The notes below the pieces were generated by a model that was not told the origin of the DNA, did not search any database, and saw nothing but the letters and a program-made list of their open reading frames with translations. A stretch of 64,000 nucleotides of DNA from Molanna angustata (taxonomy: Eukaryota > Arthropoda > Insecta > Trichoptera > Molannidae): the NCBI GenBank assembly GCA_963576475.1, contig OY754964.1:2742501-2806500 (forward strand). Reading direction: 5' to 3'. The position numbers were made by a program, and so were the translations under genes. Positions 1 through 12,600 of the stretch are shown piece after piece (position 1 is the stretch's first letter; each line of letters starts with the position of its first letter).

Positions 1-26
1 TCTACAAGCAAAATAACATTATATTT

Positions 27-596
27 TTATTGACAAACTTTTTTTAACATCTCAATACAGACGAAGTTGGGATATTGTAGAAGAACCAAGAACTCGAGGC
101 ACCTACAGGGCTTACGACCTCTCATCGGCTGGTTTACGTGATCACTTTATGCGCTTGCGCAACGTTCGCCAATTATGCCTTCTTATTGAGTTCCCTTATC
201 AATGTAATTTTTAAAAGTTCTATATATTTGAATAGTGTGTAACAATTCACATGAAAATAAGGAACTATACTATTGCCATCTTTGAAGTAACGGTAAAACC
301 TTTTTGTAACGCCATCTACTGAGAAATTAGTTTATTTTTAAACAATGAAATCAACAATACTTATAAATGAGATGACGGTGTCTCGCACAGATGTCACCCC
401 TGAACTGCGCCAGAAATGTTATTTCATTTTTGGCTTGTTTACCTACTTGTACCAATGTGTATGTAAATCGAATATATTTTTTAATTGCATATACGCAAAC
501 ATTGACTCACGAACGGGAAAAAATCCAATACGTAAACAATGGATTTTTTTCCCTTTTGGGAGTCAATGTTTGCGTTCCTAATATGCAATTAAAAAA
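27..596 (+). repeat. R1 repeat family, copy 1
   Basis: Unclassified interspersed repeat, here called R1. The diagnostic core is GGCACCTACAGGGCTTACGA followed by a GGCTGGTTTACGTGATCAC block, and it recurs at 21.3, 28.0, 28.7, 36.9 (reverse) and 43.5 kb. This copy ends in a long imperfect hairpin (483-586), in which TTGCATATACGCAAACATTG pairs with a later CAATGTTTGCG...ATGCAA. Short open frames inside it share nothing with known proteins. It is probably non-autonomous; I cannot assign a superfamily. Confidence 0.75.
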
Positions 597-606
597 AATT
601 GATTCA

Positions 607-712
607 AAATAACATCTCAAAAAACAGCAATGACCACCCATTATGTATCTAGTAACTTTTTAGGTTAAGCGAGACTGGTGCGGGGGGATACACGATAGTA
701 TGAATAAATAAT
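607..712 (+). repeat. R5 repeat family, copy 1
   Basis: This stretch (AACATCTC, CAGCAATGA, ACCACCCATT, AGTAAC/TTTTTAGGT, GAGACT.GTG, GGATACACG) matches 47,035-47,185 in the same order and 45,545-45,690 in reverse. It abuts the end of R1 copy 1. Nature unknown; short dispersed repeat. Confidence 0.55.
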
Positions 713-785
713 TATCATTGGTAGAACTTCATATATTTTTACTCAATTAAAAAAAAACTAGGTATGTTATTGTTTTTTTTTTATT

Positions 786-858
786 ATTTGTTTTCCCTTG
801 AGGAGGCTAATGCCCAGCCTGGGCTTTGGAGCCACTGATGATGATGATGATGTTATTA
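786..858 (+). mobile_element. LINE 3' tail remnant with (GAT)n
   Basis: GAGGAGGCTAATGCCCAGCC followed by a short (GATGAT)n run is the kind of 3' terminus found on RTE-like insect LINEs, whose last codons run into a trinucleotide tail. Only about 70 bp survive. The following 400 bases to about 1,270 are AT-rich and show nothing recognisable. Confidence 0.5.
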
Positions 859-1271
859 TTTATTTTTACAATATATACGTTTCTTGCACGAAACGCGTCG
901 ATGTACAAATTGAATTAAAGAAACAAAACCAAGATTTTTTAAATTTAAATAAATGATTTAAATGTTTTTTTAAGTGTTTAATTTAAGTACTTAGGTTACT
1001 GCTTCAGAACATATTTATTATATTGAAGCAGCTATCTTATACTTGTAAAATGTAAAGTATTATGATTCAAAAAATAAAATAAATAAACATTCAAAATGCT
1101 CTCACGCACCGACATGTTTAAAGTTTGAAAATATTTGTTTCATGGATGTGTTTAATAGAAATAGGTTCCACAAAAAATAAGGTTTTGTTGACCTTTGAAT
1201 AAGAAAAAAAATCGTACGCTTTATTCATATCCAACGAAAGTTTGATGTTTACCACAATCCCCTAGTCTCCG

Positions 1272-1977
1272 AATTTAGTTGGTTGACTCTTTTTTATTTT
1301 TTATTTATTTTATTTTTAATATATTTTATAATACAATTAATACATAAATTCACTAGTAATAATATTCTTACATATTTTTCCCTGCAGTACCTCATCAAAA
1401 AGATTACAATCTTGTGCTTGATGAGGGAAGCACTTATAACAAAATAAAAAGTATCAATACAAAGCAAAGTCAACATAAAAGTAAAAGTAATTAAATCAAA
1501 TCATACATGAACAAAAAAAAAAATCAAATAAACATCATAAAAAGGTTGAAAATAAATGAAAAAGAAGAATACTCAAATGAGAAAACATATCAGAATACAT
1601 ATTCAAACAAAAAAAAAAGAAAAACATGAAAATAATTGAAAAATGAGTAATATAGAATTATAGACGATTCAAATATATCAAAACACATATTCAAAAATAA
1701 AAAAAGAAAATACTGGAAATTGAAACAAATCAAAACAACAAAATCGAAAACTACCATTTTAGAAAGTTAAGTGCAATTTTAATTTATGTTTAAATTTTTT
1801 AAATTCTTTTATCTGCTTTAATTCATTTGGGAGGCAATTGAAAAATTTTATTCCCAAATAAATGTAGTTGTTTTGTAATTGTCCTGTATTACATTTGGGT
1901 ATTTTAAAATAATTTTGGAATCGCAGAGACTTATTTTTTTCAATTTTTTGTATAACATTATCTTTGAAAATTTGCAA
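1272..1977 (-). mobile_element. Non-LTR retrotransposon 3' end, Jockey/CR1-like
   Basis: The minus-strand frame 1,977-1,759 reads like the final 70 residues of a Jockey/CR1-type reverse transcriptase protein: a basic segment, then YLGIKFFNCLPNELKQI and a lysine-rich FKKFKHKLKLHL end. This resembles the 'LFN.LP.EIK...FK..LK..L' end common to these LINEs. Downstream on that strand is a 3' UTR with a CCTCATCAAG...TTGATGAGG stem (around 1,390-1,425) and an AAATA-rich tail near 1,290-1,320. It is 5' truncated. Clade assignment is approximate. Confidence 0.7.
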
Positions 1978-1984
1978 AATAGAC

Positions 1985-2480
1985 TCTTTGCATAGGGATA
2001 TGGCGTGATTGCGTGCACCCTTGTATTATTTATTTGAATTCTTTATCCATTACAGCAATATATGGTCCACGCCTATTCCTTGTGTTTTCGTTACTGTTTA
2101 TATTTTCTTTTATAATTAATAGACATTTACTTCTAATTACAAAGGAGAGCATAGCTGAAGGTTCACGGCACGGCAAGGAAGGCATGGATTGATTCAAGAA
2201 ATGCATGAATAATAATGAAGACAGGATGGTGTCTGATGCTAACAAATACGAGCAACCATCATGGACCATACGAGACGACACAATAAACTGTCCTAACAGA
2301 CGTGTCAAAATTTGTCACATCTTAAAGATAAAAATCATAACGGCAATTAAGGTAAGAGTAGTTACGATGATATTAATACATTATCAAAAAAACGTTTTGT
2401 GTTTTGTTGACGATGTTTCCCATAACTGAAATCGACCTATTTATGTTATGAATTTTATGATGTAGGTACGCGCAAGCGAT
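1985..2480. other. No recognisable feature
   Basis: Unique-looking AT-rich DNA. A 92-codon minus-strand open frame (2,030-2,308) has no family signature that I can see. I do not call it a gene. Confidence 0.5.
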
Positions 2481-2486
2481 ATGATG

Positions 2487-2760
2487 TTCTTGTTTTTCTT
2501 CTATCGTGTCAGCAACGCATTCAAATCATTTTCTGCCAGTGTCAAGCGACTTAGCACAACCACTGTCCGCCGGCCGTGCACGGTGCAGTTGGCCGGGCTT
2601 GTGGGACAGCTGTACAGATGTGCAGTGGTATGCTGCTTTCCATGTTGTTGGTATTCTTTCTTTTAACAGTCCCACGTAGATAGGTTTTCCAGTGTTCTTC
2701 CAACGCCCGACCTCAAATGGTTCAGGGACTTCCACGTACACCACTCCAAGTTGTGGTCCG
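2487..2760 (-). mobile_element. LINE ORF2 C-terminal remnant, inverted relative to the 4.7-kb copy
   Basis: The minus strand carries the same 3' end as 4,860-5,138. Shared blocks in both are the TACGTGGAAGTC start, the GGGCGTTGG block, the cysteine-rich CP.C segment, and the end GCGTTGCTGACACGATAGAAG. The frame 2,744-2,526 keeps part of it but is shifted. This is the degenerate C-terminal zinc-knuckle region of a non-LTR retrotransposon ORF2. The 300 bases after it (2,770-3,070) hold nothing recognisable. Confidence 0.7.
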
Positions 2761-3077
2761 AAGGAAGAATCTCTTTAAGGCGGATGAAATTTTTAGGGGT
2801 TTCTTGCCTTCACAAGTGAAGGCATTTTTGATCAGGGTGAGATGGAAGATAATGCGTCGATCTAATGAAACTTTTTAAGAATGTGACGAATGAGACTCTG
2901 ATTTAGAATAAATTATGATAAGCTAAGAACTAATTACATTAACACTCGTGAAGAAAAACTTAAAATGATGATTTTGAATGACTCGGTTCATTTTGGGTTA
3001 AAATGACATGATATCGTTTTTTGATATTTGTCTATTATTATTTTATTATTTTATTATTAATATTTCAAGATTATGTA

Positions 3078-3285
3078 GGTATTGCTCAAATTGGGATTTG
3101 ACGATTGGGTACATCATAGATAGGAATCTGACGATTGGGTACAACTAAAATTGGGATCGGCGATTAGGTACTACTTCGATTTGGATCTGACTATTAGGTA
3201 CTACATAGATTAGGATCTGACGATAAGGTACTACTTAGGATTGGAATCTGACGATTTGGTAATACTTAGATTGGAATGTGATGCG
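3078..3285. repeat. Minisatellite, about 34-bp unit
   Basis: Six to seven diverged tandem copies of a unit reading roughly ATTGGGATCTGACGATTGG + GTACTACTTAG. The ends are marked by 'TTGGGATTTGACGATTGGGTA' at the left and 'TTGGAATGTGATGCG' at the right. It lies directly upstream of a LINE remnant. Confidence 0.85.
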
Positions 3286-3289
3286 TATA

Positions 3290-3690
3290 AGACGCGTGAA
3301 AGAAAAATTAACAGTGTGGAAATGAGGTCCATATGATAAATAATCTATGATAAAGCAATGTGGATATCAGCCGAGAATGGAATATTGAAAGAGATATTGA
3401 GAAGAATGAAGATAAATGGTCTGTGATGGTTCGGACATGTAGAGAGAATGAACGATGAACGGCTGATAAAGATTACAAGGGTGAAAAGAGTGGAATGAGA
3501 TGTAGGGGCCGACCGAGAAGGAGTTTGAAAGATGTTAATATACGAAGTCAGAATAATAGAAGAGCATACATATATGACGCGAGGAATGGTTGTAAATGAA
3601 GCTAAACATGTATGTCAAGATGGAAGAGTCTGGCGTTCGGTTCTCTCTGCCTACCCCAAAGAGGGAAACGACGTGATGATATGTATTCCA
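3290..3690 (+). mobile_element. LINE C-terminal remnant ('RHVERM' family)
   Basis: A degenerate reading frame across several frames shows WFGHVERMNDERL, then basic GRPRRSLKD-like residues, then VNEAKHVCQDGRVWRSVLSA and YPKEG. The same C-terminus is at 42,730-43,040 (minus) and, more decayed, at 26,800-27,100. It is the end of a non-LTR retrotransposon polyprotein. It is followed by ACGTGATGATATGTAT, a tail shared with other copies. 3,700-4,600 has no recognisable feature. Confidence 0.75.
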
Positions 3691-4685
3691 GAATTCCGTA
3701 AAAAAATAAATATTTGGTCTCGATAAAACTAAAGATCAAGAACATATATAGCAATAAGTTCAATTAATGTTGATTCTAGGGTATAGAGCCTAGATCGTAT
3801 TAATGTTCAACTGTATATGCCGGAGGTAAAACAGAAAAAGGTATGTCGGAACCTATGTATGTAGACCTAAAGATATAGGCATGAAATAGTTCGGCGCCTT
3901 CTTATGTAAGTATACATAAGTACGTAGATTTCCTTATATTAAAGTAATATTTTAATATTTGGAGCTAGTCTTATTAAATTTAAAATAACGGGTCATTTCA
4001 ATATTATGTTATGAAGAGAATTTATAAAAAAAATTCCTTTTACATACGGCGATGGCCAATTTGTTAATGATATTTAAAACAATTGAGTACTACAAATAAT
4101 AACACTCAATTATGATTATTACCATTACCCACTTCCTCAATAGAATGACCAGATCAATGAGTAAATAGTAAATTATTTAATAGATCAAAATAAAATGCAA
4201 CAAACGCACCGATCAAGCCTTCAATTGGGAATAATTCACCCATCCAGATAGTTCCAGACATATCAAAGGATTCGGCTCTAAGGAGGTTGTTATACAACCT
4301 ATCAACCTTAATGATTCCTGATTATAAACGTTTAAAAATCTTTGACAATTCTAAATCATGATGTATTCATTATTAACGATTTTTGCTTATTATTTAATAT
4401 TAATTTTAAAAAAAATCTAAAATTTATAAATTACGGCTAAACGATTTTGGAATAACGCCAGTGTTACCTACTAACACCAACACTATTATTATTATTATTA
4501 GAGTATAGCCAATGTGACAATTCAAGGACTAATTGTGTCATTTGACAAACAGAAAACAATTCTAGTTTCATGTAAATTATCAGGGAGACAGTCGCAAGAA
4601 GGTGTCGAATCTTAACTGGAAACTGCACTTCGTCAATCTTACCACGAAGATATTGGTATAAATCGTTTTTGGACTTAGATTTGCG

Positions 4686-5138
4686 TTGTGTTGCTGTGGT
4701 GGAAGGATTGGCCAGAAAATTTCTGTTACCAGGGGGCACCGCGTGGAGGTTCCTTCAACGCAGCTACTTCCATCTCGCCCTGAGCAGGAAAGGCTCCGTC
4801 TATGGCAACAAGAAGCTCCCGATAACTTCGTCCGGCCTAAGGAAAGTCTCCTCCCGGGCCACAACCTAGAGTGGCGTACGTGGAAGTCACTAAACAGACT
4901 GAGGACGGGCGTTGGGAGAACGTTAGATAACCTGTCTACATGGGGCTTCCTGCAACAGGGAATACCAAGGACATGTGACTGTGGAGAGCTGCAGACCACC
5001 GCAAATCTGTGCAGCTGCCCCTCAAGTCCAGTCAACTGCACCATGCAAGATCTTATGGTGGGCAATGATTGTGTTATTGACGTTGCTAGGCACTGGCAGA
5101 AGATTATTTAAATGCGTTGCTGACACGATAGAAGAAGA
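4686..5138 (+). mobile_element. LINE ORF2 C-terminal fragment with cysteine-rich end
   Basis: The open frame 4,686-5,111 (141 codons) contains WKSLNRLRTGVGRTLDNL, then WGF, then a cysteine cluster TCDCGELQTT..LCSCP, and ends at an ARHW block. That is the C-terminal 'TLNRLRTG-GR ... C.CG..QT..H...CP' region of insect non-LTR retrotransposons. The RT and endonuclease are absent, so it is a 5'-truncated insertion. The 3' end is GACACGATAGAAGAAGAAGG, a GAA tail. A long minus-strand frame over the same bases is a shadow. Confidence 0.75.
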
Positions 5139-6160
<1,022 letters not shown>

Positions 6161-6164
<4 letters not shown>

Positions 6165-7124
6165 AAATCTAAGGTTTTCGCGAGTACAAAATATGTTATT
6201 ATTAAGTATTTTGGGGATAACCCGCGTCAAATTATGATTCCCGAGAGAATCAGTCGTCTGCCGACGTTTCGTCTGAATCTCATCAGACATTTTCTAAAGG
6301 CGCCTTGTTAATAAATTTTCGTCTCGAGGGATAGTGCACGCACGTCCGTTCGAGTCGAAAGCTTACTACCAAGTGAAAGTTTGAAAGGAAGAGCCGCGTC
6401 AAGTGTTAGTGGAGGGGTGGGTTTCCCCAATGACGTCATTATTGCGTTTTGTTTGGCTTCTAGTGACTCTAGTACTTAACGGTATATTGTTTACAGGTGG
6501 ATTATCAGTTTTCGGCTTACTAAGAATTTTACTAATGTTTTTAATGTGACTATTGTTTGAAATATCGGTAGTTTGATTACTATGGTTTTTAAAAATGTTG
6601 TTCTTCAAGTACACTTGTCCATGCGGTCGGGGATTCGAATGCTATCGTCCCTGTTATTCATTATCAATTTAAGATCGGTGAGATTGTGAATGATTTTATC
6701 GGTATTTAAAGACTGTTGGTATTCTACTTTTTTGATATTATTTTCGATACGCGTGAATTTACTTATTTGGCGGTCGGAGTTTATTTTATTATTCGTTTCA
6801 ATTCTATTATGAATGAGATTATCTAATTCGGACCATATTAATGGGTGTAATATATTAGAAAGTTTTTATTAGAAAGTTTTAAATGAAGATTTTTAATATC
6901 AGTACCAAGTGTATGTAATTGTAAATGAATGTAACCGATTTCGTCGCGTATGAGGGAAAAACTAGTATTATAAAGAATTTTTCTCACCGATTTTCTGCTA
7001 CCGCGTTGTCTCAGTTGAAAACACTTTGGCACTACTTTTTTATCACGACATCGACACAAAAAGGTTAGGTCACATAGAAGCTTCGCGTGTTTTGACTTTA
7101 ATTTTTCAAACTTTTTCGTTTCAA
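6161..7124 (-). pseudogene. Penelope-like element, internally deleted copy B
   Basis: Read on the minus strand, this copy starts inside the N-terminal part of the PLE protein (KFEKLKSKHAKLLCDLTFL, then a CRCRD motif), the conserved region upstream of RT. It continues through WSELDNLIHNRIE and about 60 more residues. Near 6,664 it jumps to the C-terminal end (RDDSIRIP, then TRVTRSQTKRN), so RT and GIY-YIG are missing. A 14-bp tandem duplication (6,854-6,867 and 6,868-6,881) shifts the frame, and an extra C near 6,632 shifts it again. The terminal UTR follows to 6,161. The copy abuts plus copy C head to head at about 7,124. It supplies the N-terminal part that copy C lacks. Confidence 0.85.
6244..6295 (-). 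ncRNA. Hammerhead-like motif, copy B
   Basis: Same 52-nt arrangement as at 8,738-8,789, on the minus strand, with both core blocks (CTGATGA and GAAAC) kept. Confidence 0.35.
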
Positions 7125-8636
7125 ATGTTATCAAAGTATCTTGCCAACTACTTACAACCAGATGTAGAATCAGCGGAATCTTTTGTCAAAAATTCGGAAC
7201 ATTTTATACAAATCATTAAAAATCAAAAATTAAACAAGGGCGACATCCTTGTCAGTTTTGACGTCGTATCCTTGTTTACCAATATACCCACAGACGAAGC
7301 TCTTCAAGCAATAAAAGAAATGAGTGACCCACCGAATGACATAATAACTTTGATAGAACATTGCCTCAATAACACATTTTTCACTTATAATAACGACATG
7401 TACAAACAAGTAAAAGGAGCACCAATGGGTCTATCTCTTTCACCGCCAGTCGCTAACATATTCATGACCAAGTTAGAAAAGGAAGCTATAGACAGAGCGC
7501 GCTTAAAACCAAAGCTATGGATTAGATACGTGGACGATACCTTCGTTATATGGCCTCACGGTTTGGAGGAACTTAACAAATTTCTTGATTTTCTGAACGA
7601 TCTCCACAATAACATCAAATTCACAATGGAGATAGAAAACAACGGTGAAATACCTTTTCTTGATGTTCTCGTAATCAAAAAAGACGATGGCACTCTCGGC
7701 CACACTGTGTACAGAAAATCAACACATACCAACAGATATCTCCACGCATCGTCGAACCATCATCCAGCACAAATCGCCTCTGTAGCAAACACCTTGGTAA
7801 CACGATCATTAAGGATAGCCGACTCCGAAAACATTCAAAACGAATTAGAGTATCTTAAAAACGCGCTACGAAATAACGGTTTTTCTAATTTTACGATAAA
7901 TAATGCAGTAAAAAATCAAACTAATAAAAATTATAATAAAAAAGATACGTCAACTAAAGTAAAGCCACTCTCCATTGCGTTTTTGCCTTACATAAAAGGC
8001 ACTACAGACAAAATCAGTCACCTACTTTATAAACATAATATTCGCACCATTTTTAGAACAGACAACAAAATTTCATCCTTTTTAAAAAGTCCGAAAGATA
8101 AAATACCATTAGAGTCACACGGTATTTACGAAATCCCATGCGGTGATTGCTCAAAAACTTACATAGGCAGGACAAATCGCAGAATCTCGGCGCGCGTCTC
8201 TGAACATCGCGTAGATGTTAAAAACCGGAAACTAACTTCATCTCTTGTAAATCACTCATTGACCGAAAATCACTCCATAGACTTTGAAAATTCAAAAGTA
8301 GTCGCGAATATTAATAATGAAACATTTAGAATTTACAGGGAAGCAATCGAAATATATAAAAGAAGCAACAGTATAATGAATAACAGGGACGATAGCATTC
8401 GAATCCCGACCGCATGGACAAGTGTACTTGAAAACAACATTTTTAAAAACCATAGTAATCAAACTACCGATATTTCAAACAATAGTCACATTAAAAACAT
8501 TAGTAAAATTCTTAGTAAGCCGAAAACTGATAATCCACCTGTAAACAATATACCGTTAAGTACTAGAGTCACTAGAAGCCAAACAAAACGCAATAATGAC
8601 GTCATTGGGGAAACCCACCCCTCCACTAACACTTGA
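7125..8636 (+). CDS. Penelope-like retroelement RT + GIY-YIG endonuclease, 5'-truncated copy C
   Basis: The element protein copies RNA and nicks the target for insertion. The open frame gives 503 residues from the ATG at 7,125; the frame is open further left to 7,026, but that part is antisense to copy B, so I start at the junction. In order: RT motif with SFDVVSLFTNIP (Asp at about 46), GAPMGLSLSP (98-107), catalytic YVDD (135-138), PFLDVLV (about 177-183), and a YRKSTHTNRYLH segment (196-207). A linker follows, then a GIY-YIG nuclease with GIYEIPCGDC (333-342), TYIGRT (345-350) and SEHR (359-362). The C-terminal tail is TRSQTKRN-like. No stop or frameshift is seen. The N-terminal domain normally preceding RT is missing, so this copy is not autonomous as it stands, although the catalytic residues look intact. 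Recently active by appearance. Confidence 0.93.
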   Translation: MLSKYLANYLQPDVESAESFVKNSEHFIQIIKNQKLNKGDILVSFDVVSLFTNIPTDEALQAIKEMSDPPNDIITLIEHCLNNTFFTYNNDMYKQVKGAPMGLSLSPPVANIFMTKLEKEAIDRARLKPKLWIRYVDDTFVIWPHGLEELNKFLDFLNDLHNNIKFTMEIENNGEIPFLDVLVIKKDDGTLGHTVYRKSTHTNRYLHASSNHHPAQIASVANTLVTRSLRIADSENIQNELEYLKNALRNNGFSNFTINNAVKNQTNKNYNKKDTSTKVKPLSIAFLPYIKGTTDKISHLLYKHNIRTIFRTDNKISSFLKSPKDKIPLESHGIYEIPCGDCSKTYIGRTNRRISARVSEHRVDVKNRKLTSSLVNHSLTENHSIDFENSKVVANINNETFRIYREAIEIYKRSNSIMNNRDDSIRIPTAWTSVLENNIFKNHSNQTTDISNNSHIKNISKILSKPKTDNPPVNNIPLSTRVTRSQTKRNNDVIGETHPSTNT

Positions 8637-9098
<462 letters not shown>

Positions 9099-9454
9099 TA
9101 TACATATATATATAGTTCTTTCAGTTGATATTTTTTCATGTTTTCATACATTTAATTTCACACGCAAATAACTATGAACATTCACATCAAACAATCGCTA
9201 TTACTTTTGGTATTTCTATGTGTTTTACTAAAATTTATGACATATTCCAGTAACTTCATACGTTTCATTATTTTGTGTAAAAATAAATTATTATTATTTA
9301 TTTATTTTTTAAATGGCACTTGTAATCTCAAATGTAGGAACATTGGCCATAGTCGAGTTTGTTACAAAATCGTACATTTGTTAATTACATTAAAATAAAC
9401 AGAAAATTATAAAGTATGTGGAATACAAAAATGAGTTTATAATTAATACTGAAA

Positions 9455-9576
9455 TTAAAAATTTAAATATTTAAAAATAAATATAAAATAAATAAATATT
9501 TAAATAAATAAATAAATATATAAATAAATAAATAAATAAATAAATAAAACAATAAATAAATAAATAAATAAATATA

Positions 9577-9615
<39 letters not shown>

Positions 9616-9655
9616 ATACATAAATACATAACTAAATAAATAAATAAATAAAATG
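9455..9655. repeat. (AAAT)n microsatellite
   Basis: About 200 bp of TAAA/ATAA tetranucleotide repeat with a few interruptions. Such tracts are common at LINE A-rich tails, but no LINE body is visible next to it. 9,660-10,146 shows no feature. Confidence 0.95.
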
Positions 9656-10146
9656 ACTGCGACACAATAGTATCATACCTAGTATGTTTATTAAACAATT
9701 ATTTCGTCTTTCACTATGGCTTTCATTGAACCAAATAAAACTACAAAAAATGCAATCAAATTTCAATATAAACCTGCATCCTAAGTGAGGGTTTTAAATA
9801 ATTTCCCTTTGAATAATTTCCAATACCCCTATCATAGACCCCATTCTAGTATATGTAGGTATAGGTATGTCGTCTTATAGAAGAAAAAATGATGTTCATA
9901 TTATTTAACCACTTCAATAACTAATAACAATCTTCCGACTGTTATTTATAGCACGGCATTCCTGATCCGATGGCTAATGGCGGAGTTCAATTAATCCAAT
10001 CACTTTTTTTTTCATCCATACCTTAAAATTTCAATCCAACCAAATAATGTTATGTAAGATGTCTGATGGAATAATTTAGATTGGGTATGTTAGGCCACCG
10101 AAGTATCTATCTGTATCTACTCTAAAGCATTTTGTATTTTTTTTGT

Positions 10147-10640
10147 AAAACGAAAACAATGATTTTTACTCCTCACTAACCCAAGGGGATATAGTGGGTA
10201 GTTATGGTTTCGCAATTTATAAGGGTATTTTTTTATTGCAGTTTATCAACTGGTATCATGCTGAGATTGTATTCTGAAAGTTGATCACAATGTATTTGTG
10301 TGTGTTTTAAAACGAAAACAATGATGTTTACTCCTCACTAACCCAAGGGGATATAGTGGGGAGTTATGATTTCGCAATTTTGAAGCGTATTTTTTTATTG
10401 CAGTTTATCAACTAGTATCATGCTGAGATTGTATTCTGAAAGTTGATCACAATGTATCTGTGTGTGTGCTATGTGCTATGTACGGCGTATTAATTTTACT
10501 TAATCGATAATATACTAAAGTATTCATTCGATTCTATTCGAATTTTACAAATTTTTATATACTAATACTCACTTAGACCCCATTAGATTTTGAAGAATAT
10601 CTTCTCAAATTTTATAACTGTCAAATATTTCCAAATTTTG
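10147..10640 (+). repeat. R3 repeat, tandem dimer plus tail
   Basis: Two head-to-tail copies with a period of 162 bp (starts 10,147 and 10,309), each with AAAACGAAAACAATGAT, TTTACTCCTCACTAACCCAA, a TATTTTTTTATTGCAGTTTA stretch and GTATTCTGAAAGTTGATCAC. A downstream block (CGATAATATACTAAAGTA... to TCAAATATTTCC) follows. A single copy with the same order is at 36,257-36,560. Confidence 0.85.
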
Positions 10641-11430
10641 ACAGATGAAAGCATAGAGAAGAAATTAAAGGATATTTATGGAAAACTTATCAGCTCTAAG
10701 TCTACGCACTTTATACATATTATGAAACAAATAAAGTGAATGAATGAATATTGACATATTTTTTTTAGCTATAAAATCTGTCTTAAAATTTATCTTTGTA
10801 TAACATAAAGATAAGTAGGTATGTACATATGTACCTACTTTCGTGACATTTGCTAATGGGATATGTATAACATTACTATGTCGTGACAGTTAGGGGGGAT
10901 AGATATATTCTTTTAAATATTTTAACATTTGCAAAAGTAAAAAATGTCCTTTGTGAAAAGGTATGCTGTTGCCATAAATAACCTGAATTAGATCAGACGT
11001 TATAAAAAATGTATATCCAGAATCTTAAAAGAATTATTAATAGTTTTGTCGATTAATGTGGCGATAAAGCAAATAACATAAATTAACAATCCAAGGGTCA
11101 TCAAACTTTAGCAATCGCAGTTAAAGGTCGCGATCCAATTTATACCTACTATAAAATATATTTTCTATTTCTTTATCGCTTCGTAGAGGTAGGTTGCCTT
11201 GAATAATAAAAAAAATATGAATAATATTGTCGACTTCTTATTGTGACTTGGTCAGTCAAGATCAGTTTATAAATTTAAACTAGGTAAAGTTTTACTTTAC
11301 TTAGTGGACAGAATCTGTCCTGGTGACCTCGTTTTCAGTCTTCGGAATTGATCGCTAACACGTCACAATAGGAAGCGATTCGGTTACCTACTCTAACTGT
11401 ATTTCCTTCACGAGTCAATAATCAATTCTG
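10641..11430. other. No recognisable feature
   Basis: AT-rich sequence without open frames above 60 codons, repeats or element ends that I can identify. Confidence 0.5.
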
Positions 11431-11452
11431 GACCAAACCGAGTTGAGCCCTC

Positions 11453-11555
11453 GGTTCGGACTTTACTGAAAGCACCTTAAACCTTAAGGGTCACTCATAG
11501 GCCCTCGGTTCGGTTTTTCTCGAAAGTACCTTTAACCTCAGGGGCTCCACTCCAT
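11453..11555 (+). repeat. Tandem duplication, about 50-bp unit
   Basis: GCCCTCGGTTCGGACTTTAC...AAAGCACCTTAAACCT is followed at once by GCCCTCGGTTCGGTTTTTCT...AAAGTACCTTTAACCT. Two diverged copies, no coding signal. 11,560-12,600 has no other feature that I recognise. Confidence 0.7.
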
Positions 11556-12600
11556 AATATAAACCAAAGTATTTTAGCAAAGATTCGATTTTTATTACCA
11601 AACGTTAAGTTTTTTAATTATCATAATTTTAATGAGTAAAAAGTCAAATTTATTAATTATATGTAACTTCTTTTATGATATAAATTGTAGTCAGATTTAG
11701 TAACCTCATTATTGATCAATATACTAATCATAATTAAAGAATATAATTAATTAATTAAACATTCATTGCTAAAAACTTTTTGAAAATGTTCACCAGTATA
11801 TTGAAGGTAGGTATATGAAAAATTAATTTTGGATGGATGGAGTTTTGTGAAGATTGGTAGGAATATTGTCATTGGATAGACGCATATGTAAAACTTCAGA
11901 AGACTAGTTATTGGTTCATTTTATTCCTATTTATAAAGAAATGTTAACTCAAAAGATGGTCAGTAGTGTTCTCTTAACTCAGGCAGTGGCTTAGAATAGT
12001 GCTTTCACTTTTTTCTATTATCAAGGTCTAAAACTCTAAATGAAACTTAATTTAACCAGACAAATCCAATACTACTTGAAAATCAATTATTTATTTTATT
12101 TTAAAAGCCCTAAATTGGCGTTTACATAATTATAAAATTATTGCTTAGATTTATAAACCAAGAAGTAAAATACAAACTAAAAAAAACAAAAAAAAAATTA
12201 AAACAAAGAGTCAGCGAAAATAAAATGAAAACAAAAATTATTAAATAAAAAAATATAAAGAGAAAAAAAAATGGCCACATTGTAAATATATAAGTAGTAA
12301 GTATTAGATTTTAGTCTTGTCAAATTTAGTTTCATTTAGAGACCTTGATAAAGCTGAGTCACTCTCAAGTAAAAATTCGGTTAAAAAAATCTAATTTGTG
12401 GAAAAATATTTTCTATGCTATATTTTACTTATTAATTTCAAAATTAATTACCACTCTCTTGATACAAAATCTCTAGAATTATTAATAAAAAATACCTTAA
12501 TGAACGACTGATGCTATCACAAAGACATAAATGTATAATTAAACATTTTTTTAAACCAGTGTTTCTGATCCAATTATGATTTGATTTTGATATTTCACAT

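Noticed and set aside
2030..2308. 92-codon minus frame
   Set aside because: No motif, no flanking signals, overlaps another open frame on the other strand.
4580..5065. 161-codon minus-strand frame
   Set aside because: Lies opposite the recognisable LINE C-terminus at 4,686-5,111 and has no family motif of its own.
7026..7124. First 33 codons of the PLE open frame
   Set aside because: These bases are antisense to the N-terminal coding part of copy B; readthrough by chance.
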